Shown here piece by piece: positions 7,570 through 14,039 of a stretch of 23,407 nt of DNA. Both the position numbers and the translations under genes were made by a program. This DNA comes from Chloroflexota bacterium (GTDB lineage Bacteria; Chloroflexota; Chloroflexia; JAMDCE01). The notes below the pieces were generated by a model. The model had not been told where the DNA came from, did no database searches, and saw only the letters and a program-made list of their open reading frames with translations. Position 1 is the stretch's first letter, and the number at the start of each line of letters is the position of its first letter. The stretch lies in contig JAMDCE010000451.1 in the NCBI GenBank assembly GCA_023489135.1, positions 1 to 23,407 of the forward strand, written 5' to 3'.

Positions 7570-8154
7570 TCACAGCGCCAGAGCCATTACCACGGCCACG
7601 ACGATCGGAATCGTGAGGTTATCATCCAGCCGCACAGGCACCAATTCGGCAAGAGCTCCGGCCGCCGCCCCGAGGGCCACCGCCAACCAGTTGAGCCGCA
7701 TTCCGGCCAGCAGAAGGATGAGCCCCACGATAAGGACCGAGGCAAAGAACGCACCCGTCCCCTCCAGGCTCTTCTCGCCCAGCCTTCGTCGTCCGAAGCG
7801 CTCTCCCACGCTCGCGGCCGCCGGGTCTCCCACCGCCGCGTAGAAGAGCGCGGCGATCGCGACGTCCCTCGGGAAGAAAAGAAACACCAGGAACGCCGCG
7901 ACCAGGAAGTAGGTCGAGCCGATAGGCCTGGTCGCCTCCCGCTCTTTGAAGGCGGTGGAAGCCCGGGAGAAGAAGCCCATCAGACTTGCATTCAAGGAGG
8001 GCAGCAAAATCCGAAGAGACTCGATTGTGACGAAGATGGCCGCCAGGCCCCCCAGGAAAAGCAGCAGCCACTCCCTGGGGAGCACAAACCCCAGCAGCGG
8101 TGGGATGCTGCCCGCCAAGACGTGGAATAGACGGCGCGCGACCTTGCCCTTCAT
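7570..8154 (-). CDS. DGK1/SEC59/VTE5-type lipid kinase or CTP-transferase-like membrane protein
   Basis: Polytopic membrane protein of about 194 residues. The hallmark of the CTP-dependent diacylglycerol/dolichol/phytol kinase family is visible: GDPAAASVGERFGRRRLGEKSLEG, an acidic nucleotide-metal site followed by basic residues, and RRLFHVLAG at the N-terminus. The family phosphorylates a lipid alcohol with CTP or UTP; the substrate here cannot be read from sequence. ATG at 8154 follows GGAAAG and is preferred. A TTG at 8202 that overlaps the stop of the upstream gene would add 16 residues. Together with the PlsY-like gene it forms a two-gene operon in phospholipid or prenyl-alcohol metabolism. 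Confidence 0.78.
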   Translation of the reverse strand: MKGKVARRLFHVLAGSIPPLLGFVLPREWLLLFLGGLAAIFVTIESLRILLPSLNASLMGFFSRASTAFKEREATRPIGSTYFLVAAFLVFLFFPRDVAIAALFYAAVGDPAAASVGERFGRRRLGEKSLEGTGAFFASVLIVGLILLLAGMRLNWLAVALGAAAGALAELVPVRLDDNLTIPIVVAVVMALAL

Positions 8155-8198
8155 CCGCGACTTTCCACTGTGGTCTTCACGCAACAGCTCTCCGCAAC

Positions 8199-8804
8199 TC
8201 AATGACTCTTCGCCCCGCGGACGCCATCGTCAATAATCTTCCTAATCTGCACCCAGTAGACCCTGGCCGCCACCAGCGCGCCGACGACGACCGGCAGGAC
8301 AATCAGATGCAACGGCTCTCCGAGCCACCACGAAAGGAACAGCATGGGGATCAGGAGCAGAGCGGCAGTCGGCCCCAAGCCCCACTTACGCCCCAGGGTC
8401 AGCTCCAACAGGACAAAGGGGATAAGTATGATCGCGGCCTCCCTGGGCAGGGCCGCCAGTAGCACGCCGAGGGCGGTAGCGAATCCAGCCCCTCCCCTAA
8501 ACTGAAGAAAAGCGGGCCAGATGTGGCCGGCGATGACCGCCACGGCCACGAGTACGACGACGGCATCCGGCACCAGCAGCGCTCTGGCCAGCAGCATGGC
8601 CAGAGCGCCCTTGGCCACATCGCCAACCGCGGTGGCAACCCCCGCGGCTATGCCCACTTCCTGGAAGACGTTCTTGGCCCCCGTGTAGCGACCGCCTACC
8701 TCCCTAATGTCCACCCCTTTCAGCCATTTGGCCAGGACATACCCGGTGGGGAACGCCCCCAGGAAATAGGCGACGATAATCGCCAGGGCTGAACTTACGA
8801 TCAC
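8199..8804 (-). CDS. Divergent PlsY-family glycerol-3-phosphate acyltransferase paralogue
   Basis: 201 residues and five or more membrane helices, the usual PlsY size. PlsY transfers an acyl group from acyl-phosphate to glycerol-3-phosphate. The PlsY frame is clear: FLGAFPTGYVLAKW at the start, then TGAKNVF, and GHIWPAFLQFRGGAGFATALG in the middle. However, motifs that are nearly invariant in PlsY are altered. GSGNxGATN is GGRYTGAKN (38-45), GGKG is GGAG (104-107), and the third, C-terminal HxxN-type motif reads YWVQIRK. This suggests a paralogue with altered substrate rather than the housekeeping enzyme. The start is GTG with a weak ribosome site. The next gene begins at or just after its stop. 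Confidence 0.8.
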   Translation of the reverse strand: MIVSSALAIIVAYFLGAFPTGYVLAKWLKGVDIREVGGRYTGAKNVFQEVGIAAGVATAVGDVAKGALAMLLARALLVPDAVVVLVAVAVIAGHIWPAFLQFRGGAGFATALGVLLAALPREAAIILIPFVLLELTLGRKWGLGPTAALLLIPMLFLSWWLGEPLHLIVLPVVVGALVAARVYWVQIRKIIDDGVRGAKSH

Positions 8805-8994
8805 GGCAACTCACACCATTCCACCTGCCCGGGCAGGCCCCAGATTCAGGTTACTGCGTAAAAAGATCTTCGCTAAAGGTGCATGCACTACTCTCCATCA
8901 TAAGCGGTCGCCACCTCACGTTCAAGTGCCGCGCCGTGGCAAGACCCCTCTGAAGCCCTTTCCCGTCACTCTTTTCGCTAAACGGCCTAGCCTT

Positions 8995-9026
8995 GGCCGA
9001 CTCGGGTCTTCGAGACCGAGTCGGCC
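8995..9026. repeat. Intergenic inverted repeat with short loop
   Basis: GGCCGACTCGGGTCT and its complement AGACCGAGTCGGCC pair around a 3-base loop with one bulged G. No T-run follows. The 8805-9241 gap (437 bp) holds this hairpin, a decayed dispersed repeat at 9056-9080, and no convincing gene. Confidence 0.55.
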
Positions 9027-9055
9027 TGAACACCGAGATGCACATCGTCTTGTTG

Positions 9056-9080
9056 GTAGAGAGGCAGCGAGCTGCATCTC
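9056..9080. repeat. Decayed copy of a GTAGAGAnGCAGC...GCTGC palindromic repeat
   Basis: Aligns base for base with 23283-23307 apart from five substitutions. The palindromic core is partly degraded here. Both copies lie in intergenic DNA. Confidence 0.55.
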
Positions 9081-9241
9081 AAACGCCCGATAGCTGTATG
9101 TTACCTGAATGGTGAACCATCCGACCAGCGCAAACGCCGGGCACGCCTTGTGCACAGGTATATAGTGACCTATCCAGACTCTGGTGTTGGCGAAGCTAAC
9201 ACTGTCCACAGGTTGGAAGGGAATCGGGAGGGGAGAACACG

Positions 9242-9823
9242 ATGTTTTCTTTCGAAACCGCCTACCAGGGCACGCCACCCTGGGACATTGGCCGTCCGCA
9301 AAAGGAGTTCGTGCGCCTGGCTCAGGCGGGAGAAATCAGGGGGGCCGTGCTAGACGTAGGCTGCGGCACGGGCGAAAACGCCCTGTACCTTGCCCGGCTC
9401 GGCCACGAAGTCTGGGGGATAGACAGCGCCCCCAGCGCCATCGCCAGAGCGCGCGAAAAAGCAAAGCAACGTGGCATAGTCGCCACTTTCCGGGTAGGCG
9501 ATGTTCTGGATCTTCAACGTCTTGATCGCACCTTCGATACAGTCATCGATTCGGGATTATTCCATGCCCTCTCCGACGAGGAACGCGCCATCTTTGCCCG
9601 CGGCCTGGCCGCGGTCGTGCGTCCGGGAGGCACGTACTACATGCTCTGCTTCAGCGAACACGAACCCGGCTCCGAAGGGCCCCGACGAGTGAAGCAAGAC
9701 GAGATCCGCGCCACGTTTACAGATGGATGGAAGGTGAATTATGTCCGGGCAGCGCAACTGGAGAGCAACCTGCACCCCCGGGGCATTCGCGCCTGGCTCG
9801 CCTCCATCACGCGTTCGGACTGA
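9242..9823 (+). CDS. Class I SAM-dependent methyltransferase (small-molecule type)
   Basis: 193 residues, a compact Rossmann-fold methyltransferase. Motif I VLDVGCGTGEN (36-46) binds S-adenosylmethionine and GID (59-61) supplies the acidic residue for the ribose. The opening PPWDIGRPQ, typical of TehB/thiopurine-methyltransferase-like enzymes, closes over the cofactor. VVRPGG marks the strand after motif III. The substrate is unknown; relatives methylate small nucleophiles such as thiols or metalloid oxyanions. The ATG follows GGGAGGGGAG. It is monocistronic, with 260 bases before the next operon. Confidence 0.85.
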   Translation: MFSFETAYQGTPPWDIGRPQKEFVRLAQAGEIRGAVLDVGCGTGENALYLARLGHEVWGIDSAPSAIARAREKAKQRGIVATFRVGDVLDLQRLDRTFDTVIDSGLFHALSDEERAIFARGLAAVVRPGGTYYMLCFSEHEPGSEGPRRVKQDEIRATFTDGWKVNYVRAAQLESNLHPRGIRAWLASITRSD

Positions 9824-10082
9824 ATTGTGCGATTCCAACAATAACTCGGCCTTCGCCCACCATCAATCTATATGCGCCTTCCCTTGAACCTCGGCGCTCA
9901 CCGCACCAGATACGGCCCCTCGGTGACCTCTCGCGTCTGGAATTCCCTACCGCGCCCCTGGACCAATTTGCGCTAAATGTGACTTTTGTCGCGGTGAACT
10001 GCCCCGCGGTTGCACTACACTAACACTAACACAAGAGGAACCACGAATCCGTAGAGACGGACACGAAAGCAGGAGATTGGAC
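9824..10082. other. Intergenic region before the DUF59 operon
   Basis: 259 bases with no credible gene. It should contain the promoter of the operon starting at 10083, but no good -35/-10 pair is visible. The only local structures are a CGCGG/CCGCG 5-bp stem near 9990-10010 and an AGGAG ribosome site at 10071-10075. An activator-dependent promoter would be consistent, but that is inference. Confidence 0.4.
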
Positions 10083-10367
10083 ATGGCAGCGATAAGCGAA
10101 CAGCAGGTCATCGATAAGCTACGGCAAGTTATGGACCCCCATACGGGGAGCAACGTTTACGATATGGGGCTCATCAAGGATCTGGTGGTCGAACCAGACC
10201 ATCTTTCATTGACATTTGAGCTCACGAGCAACTTCTGCCCGATTGGAATGCAGCTGGGGCTCGCCCTGAAGCGCAAGCTTCGCGAGCTGCCGATGAAGAA
10301 CATCGACGTCAAGATCGCCAACTACTTACGGGCAGCAGAGCTGGAAAGCATGCTGGCAGGCATCTAA
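10083..10367 (+). CDS. DUF59/MIP18-family metal-sulfur cluster assembly factor (SufT/PaaD-like)
   Basis: 94-residue stand-alone DUF59 protein. Family features are the opening helix (VIDKLRQVMDPHTGSNVYDMGLI), the central strand region, and the conserved cysteine C52 in TSNFCPIGMQLG, which in relatives helps carry or insert Fe-S clusters. ATG at 10083 sits seven bases after AGGAG; a TTG six bases upstream is rejected. It opens a three-gene operon: the membrane protein gene starts 12 bases after its stop. In this setting it may deliver or repair a metal centre for the other two products. DUF59, DUF1858 and DUF2249 proteins recur next to nitric-oxide-related genes, which points to that role without proving it. 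Confidence 0.85.
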   Translation: MAAISEQQVIDKLRQVMDPHTGSNVYDMGLIKDLVVEPDHLSLTFELTSNFCPIGMQLGLALKRKLRELPMKNIDVKIANYLRAAELESMLAGI

Positions 10368-10379
10368 GGAGGTAGCCGT

Positions 10380-11651
10380 ATGGAGATTGTACCCACTACC
10401 CTGGTGCGCATCAGCCGCTACTACATGGTCGCGGCCATCGCGTACCTCCTGCTGACCCTCGCCATCGGAGTCTATAGGGTACTGGTACCTGTTTCCAACG
10501 ATCTGGTTCACTGGGCCCCGGCCGTGTTAGGCTGGGTGAGCTTCCCGATCATGGGCGCTTACTACCAGTTCTTCCCCACGCTTCAGGGCCGAGACCTGCG
10601 CTGGGACAGCCTGACCATACCCCAGTTCGTGCTGATGAACCTGGGCGTCCTCGGCCTGATGGGAGCCGCTTTGGCCGGGAATGCGGCCTCATTGTCGATC
10701 AGCGCGGCCATTTACACCGTCGGGGCGCTGCTTTTTGCAGCCATAATTATCCTGGCAAACGTGGATTTCACCAAGATAGGCCTGACGTTGCGCTTCTACC
10801 TGGCATCGTTAGCCTATTTCGTCGTCGCCATCCTGCTTTTCTTCGCCCAGACGGTTGGCATCGCCCCTTCCTGGGCCGACCGGCCTCTGATGCTCCACGT
10901 CCTGGTCTTTGGCTGGGCCATCGTGGCGATAATGGGAGCCGAATACAGCATGGTTCCGATGCTTCAGCTGAAGAAGCTGCGCCATCCCCGGCTGGCCGAC
11001 GCCCAGTTTTACTTTGTCAATGCCGGCTTCTGGGGACTGGCGGCTTCGATAGCTTTTGGCACCTCCTCATTGCTGGTCGCGGCGTTTGGCGCCATCGTTC
11101 TAGCCGCCATCCTGACCTTCGCCTATATCATCGCGGCCAGTTTGCGGCACGGGCCGTCGCGACTGCCGCACATGGACATATCCGTCAAGTACTTCCTGGT
11201 GGGCATCGCCTACCTGGTCGCCACGTCTATCGTCGGCATCTTCATCGGCGCCTTTGGCTGGCGCAGCGCTATACCCATACACGTGCATCTGGGTCTGATC
11301 GGCGCGGTGACGATGACCATCGTCGGGGCTATGTACCACGTCGTTCCGTTCGTAGTCTGGTGGGAGGTGTACGCCCCCAGGTTAGGCTACGAAGACGTGC
11401 CGCTTCTTAAGCAGCTATTCAACGAGCGCTGCGCCTTGCTCCAGCTCTACGGTCTGAACGCCGGACTGCTTCTCATGATCGCCGGATTTACTCTGAGAAC
11501 CAATATCCCGCTGGCGCTCGGGGGCGCGATCCTGTTGGTTACTGCTCTGGCTTTCGCCTGGGCGATGGTGAAGGTGGTCGGTCACAGGCGGAATCTGCGC
11601 AAACCGATCGGACGGCAAACGAAAGAGAAGACTAGTGAGGGAACATTATGA
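10380..11651 (+). CDS. Heme-copper-oxidase-subunit-I-like / NnrS-like 12-helix membrane protein without CuB site
   Basis: 423 residues, about 12 membrane helices. Three stretches repeat the pattern of oxidase subunit I: H44 with GAYYQFFP (59-66), H173 with GAEYSMVP (186-193), and H301/H303 with GAMYHVVP (316-323). The last stretch matches the haem-ligand helix (HVHLGLIG). There is no HH pair for CuB and no HxxxE or HNxV motif, so it probably binds haem but lacks a full binuclear centre. NnrS-type and other cbb3-like orphans are the nearest families. The ribosome site AGGAGGT is six bases from the ATG. Its stop overlaps the next start (ATGA), implying translational coupling. A role in haem-based sensing, electron transfer or NO handling is inferred. 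Confidence 0.75.
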   Translation: MEIVPTTLVRISRYYMVAAIAYLLLTLAIGVYRVLVPVSNDLVHWAPAVLGWVSFPIMGAYYQFFPTLQGRDLRWDSLTIPQFVLMNLGVLGLMGAALAGNAASLSISAAIYTVGALLFAAIIILANVDFTKIGLTLRFYLASLAYFVVAILLFFAQTVGIAPSWADRPLMLHVLVFGWAIVAIMGAEYSMVPMLQLKKLRHPRLADAQFYFVNAGFWGLAASIAFGTSSLLVAAFGAIVLAAILTFAYIIAASLRHGPSRLPHMDISVKYFLVGIAYLVATSIVGIFIGAFGWRSAIPIHVHLGLIGAVTMTIVGAMYHVVPFVVWWEVYAPRLGYEDVPLLKQLFNERCALLQLYGLNAGLLLMIAGFTLRTNIPLALGGAILLVTALAFAWAMVKVVGHRRNLRKPIGRQTKEKTSEGTL

Positions 11652-12499
11652 GCGCGACCGGAACAACCACCGCAAGACCAATAACCATTAACACCAAGAT
11701 CGGCGAGGCCCTGAAGGAGCACCCGGAGCTGCTGGATGTGCTCCTGCGCCAGAGCCCACACTTCTCGCGGCTGAAGAACCCCATCTTGCGCCGCATCCAC
11801 GGCCGGCTCGTAACAGTGGGACAGGCGGCAGCAGTGGCTGGGATTGACCCGGCGGCGCTGGTGCGGAAGCTCAACGCCGCGATCGGCCAGGATCTGCCGG
11901 AAGAGACGCAGTTCACCCTGCCGTCGATGGCCGGCACGCCTGAGCCGGCCTGGATTGCCGGCGCCGGGATCGCTATCTCCCTCGACGTCCGCGAAGATCA
12001 GCGCAACCACGCCGACCCGTTCGCGCGAATAATGGCCGCGATAGCGCAAGTTCGCGACGGAGAAATCTTCTACTTGAGAAACACCTTCGAGCCTCTGCCG
12101 CTCTATGACGTGCTGGGGAAGCGAGGCTTCGTCTCGTGGGCCCGAAAGCTTTCCTCGGATGATTGGGAGATTTTCTTCCTCAAGACAGGCTCGGTGGAGA
12201 AGGCCGATGGCCCGAGACAAGCCGCAGCGGCCACGAAACGGGCAACCCGGGAAGACGGCGAAGCCGAGATGAACGATCCTACGGCCAGCGTAACCATCGA
12301 CGTCGCAGACCTCACGCCGCCGCAGCCGATGATGAAGATACTTGATGCTCTGGCCCTTCTCAAGCCCGGCGAAACCCTGCTGGTCCATCACAAGCGGCGT
12401 CCCGCTTACCTGTATCCCAAGCTCGCCGAGCTCGGTTACACCCACCAAACCATCGAGCACGGCCCCGATGACGTGGACATATACATCAGGAAAAAGTAG
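11648..12499 (+). CDS. DUF1858-DUF2249-DUF2249 protein
   Basis: 283-residue soluble protein made of three small domains: DUF1858 (about 12-80, ending RRIHGRLVTVGQAAAVAGID), a first DUF2249 (about 109-179, with DPFARIMAAIAQVRDGEIFY) and a second DUF2249 (about 215-282, with PMMKILDALALLKPGETLLV). Between them is a charged linker (185-212). These domains occur with hemerythrins, ScdA/RIC repair proteins and NO-respiration genes, and are thought to belong to NO stress or metal-centre repair. The exact chemistry is unknown. It overlaps the upstream gene by four bases. I see no cysteine at all in the protein, so Fe-S binding by thiolates is unlikely and histidines would have to serve. Confidence 0.82.
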   Translation: MSATGTTTARPITINTKIGEALKEHPELLDVLLRQSPHFSRLKNPILRRIHGRLVTVGQAAAVAGIDPAALVRKLNAAIGQDLPEETQFTLPSMAGTPEPAWIAGAGIAISLDVREDQRNHADPFARIMAAIAQVRDGEIFYLRNTFEPLPLYDVLGKRGFVSWARKLSSDDWEIFFLKTGSVEKADGPRQAAAATKRATREDGEAEMNDPTASVTIDVADLTPPQPMMKILDALALLKPGETLLVHHKRRPAYLYPKLAELGYTHQTIEHGPDDVDIYIRKK

Positions 12500-12570
12500 G
12501 GAAGATGCTGGTAGGGCCGTACATTTGACGGAACCAGCGCGGTGAACCGGGCAGAGACGAGTCTCACATC

Positions 12571-12607
12571 AAAGGGCGCAAAGACAACAAGAATCTTTGC
12601 GCCCTTT
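12571..12607. terminator. Bidirectional hairpin between convergent genes, repeat-derived
   Basis: A perfect 14-bp stem (12571-12584 with 12594-12607) with a 9-base loop lies between the DUF2249 gene and the convergent secreted-protein gene. There is no real T-run, so termination strength is doubtful. The right arm and following bases resemble the dispersed repeat at 20584-20626. Confidence 0.5.
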
Positions 12608-12630
12608 GCGGTTAATAACGTCCTCGTCGT

Positions 12631-13176
12631 TTACCAGGTGCCGAAGCGGCCCATCATGCCGCCAAAGCCTCCGGGACCTCCACTGAAACCGCTGCCGAAG
12701 CCGCCCATCATGCCGCCGAAGCCGCCTGAGCCGCCACAGCCGCCTGAGCCATAACCGGAGTCGCTGTCCCACGGGGTGTTGATCCACTTCGTAACACCAT
12801 CGATCATTTGCGCCAGCGAGGCATCGGCCTGCTCCTGGGTTATGTACTCGTACTTCACGCGCAGCTTCAACTGGTCGGCGTAAGGAGCGGTAAGGGCATC
12901 GATCAGCTGCTGCTCGGTGGCCTTGCCCGAAGCGATCTGCACCAGGGTCTTGCCTTGCTCCAACTGCGAGTAGATGTCTGTGGTCGTCACGCCCAGGAGC
13001 TTGGCCACTGACCTGAGATTGTAGCCGCCCATCATGCCGAAGCCGCGGTATCCGTAATTCGGGTTCGCCCGTGGCGCCGGGGTGGGAGGAGCGGCCATCA
13101 CCGAAGTAGCCATAATGGTGCCCAGCAGCAACACTGTCACGAGGCTCCCAACAACCTTCAAGCTCAAGATCTTCAC
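12631..13176 (-). CDS. Secreted protein with Gly/Phe/Met-rich tail (DUF2680-like helical domain)
   Basis: About 181 residues. A clear signal peptide begins KILSLKVVGSLVTVLLLG and ends near MAAPP. The middle (about 55-135) is a helical domain with the pattern AKLLGVTTTDIYSQLEQGK and LVQIASGKA, as in DUF2680-like exported proteins. The tail is about 40 residues of glycine, phenylalanine, serine and methionine, with GGFGGMMG repeated and a single cysteine (GGCGG). The frame opens with a GTG inside the ribosome site at 13188; the GTG at 13176, spaced correctly from AGGAGGTGAT, is preferred. Function is unknown; the Met-rich tail might bind copper, which is speculation. Confidence 0.75.
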   Translation of the reverse strand: MKILSLKVVGSLVTVLLLGTIMATSVMAAPPTPAPRANPNYGYRGFGMMGGYNLRSVAKLLGVTTTDIYSQLEQGKTLVQIASGKATEQQLIDALTAPYADQLKLRVKYEYITQEQADASLAQMIDGVTKWINTPWDSDSGYGSGGCGGSGGFGGMMGGFGSGFSGGPGGFGGMMGRFGTW

Positions 13177-13273
13177 TGTATCTATCACCTCCTTTCCTTC
13201 TCTCGATTCCTGTCGAATGATAGCAGCCAGATGTGAACAAGTTGTGAAGATGCTGTGGGGAGGTGATGAAGGC

Positions 13274-13615
13274 TTACGCCTCCAGGAATTCTTTCAAGGC
13301 CACGGCGGCGTTGTGTTCTTGGTCTCGAGAGCCGTAAACCAGCGTCACCGTTCCTTCTTGGCTCTTCCGCTTGAGCAGGTCGGTCATTTCCTTCTTATCC
13401 TTGAGCTCACCCCAGTATCGTCGGCGAAACTCATCCCATTTCTCCGGATCGTGGCCAAACCATTTTCGTAGCTCGGCGCTCGGCGCCACATCCTTGAGCC
13501 ATAGATCCAGCGCCGCCCGCTCCTTCGCCACGCCACGCGGCCAAAGCCTTTCGACTAGTATTCTGGTGCCATCCTCGGGCGCGGCCAGTTCGTAGGCCCT
13601 CTTCACCTTGATCAT
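13274..13615 (-). CDS. DUF488 family protein (YeaO-like)
   Basis: 113 residues matching the compact DUF488 family. Visible conserved stretches are RILVERLWPRGVAKE near the N-terminus, LWLKDVAPSAELRKWFGHD in the middle and TLVYGSRDQEHNAAVALKEFL at the end. The biochemical role of the family is not established. ATG at 13615 follows GGAGGTGGG; the frame upstream to 13675 adds a segment that does not fit the family. It is a single gene behind the secreted-protein gene, and the 85-base gap between them has only the ribosome site and an AT-rich stretch. Confidence 0.85.
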   Translation of the reverse strand: MIKVKRAYELAAPEDGTRILVERLWPRGVAKERAALDLWLKDVAPSAELRKWFGHDPEKWDEFRRRYWGELKDKKEMTDLLKRKSQEGTVTLVYGSRDQEHNAAVALKEFLEA

Positions 13616-13751
13616 ATGAACCCACCTCCGTTCTTTCTCTATCCGCGGAGCATCGGGAGACTGCCGACGGATCACTCACACCATCTTATCAGCCGGGCGT
13701 CGCCCATTCAAGCGAACTTCCCTTCGCCCACCCAATTGACACCTCACGCAA

Positions 13752-13780
13752 TTGACAGTCAGGTTGCACTCTATTATAAT
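13752..13780 (+). promoter_or_regulatory. Perfect consensus sigma-70 promoter upstream of the TPP enzyme
   Basis: TTGACA (13752-13757) and TATAAT (13775-13780) with the ideal 17-bp spacer. A second CAATTGACA lies 16 bases upstream (13733-13741), forming a direct repeat with the -35 region. It directs transcription towards the gene at 14040. Confidence 0.85.
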
Positions 13781-13786
13781 GGCCGC

Positions 13787-14039
13787 GTCATACGCTAATT
13801 CGATGGATCGTTTCTTCCTCACCGTCAACTAGATCTCGGTGCGAAAATCGCCCCGTAGTCGCGTCCCGCGCACGCCCCGATTCATTTCGTACATCTGAAC
13901 GTATCGGGGCACGGGATCCCACCAGTCGGGAGACGGCGCTATCCGCCTGGGATGGGAGTATTACAGCGCGACGATTCCGCGCCGCAAACTGATTGGACTT
14001 CCTTTCGCGCCACTACAATAAACGTCGAGGAGCATTCAT
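13787..14039 (+). other. Long structured 5' leader of the TPP-enzyme gene
   Basis: About 250 bases between the predicted start of transcription and the GTG start. It holds a two-part hairpin: TCCCG (13864-13868) with CGGGA (13912-13916) enclosing GCCCCGAT (13874-13881) with ATCGGGGC (13903-13910). It lacks a terminator U-run, the TPP-riboswitch core and a T-box sequence. It may be a cis-regulatory RNA of unknown type, or simply intergenic DNA with a small RNA. Confidence 0.35.

Noticed and set aside
11582..12460. 292-codon minus ORF opposite the DUF1858/DUF2249 gene
   Set aside because: Shadow; the plus frame is coupled to its operon and matches known domains.
13803..13832. Nine-codon ORF (MDRFFLTVN) in the TPP-enzyme leader as an attenuator peptide
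   Set aside because: No ribosome site, no run of regulatory codons and no terminator/antiterminator pair follow.
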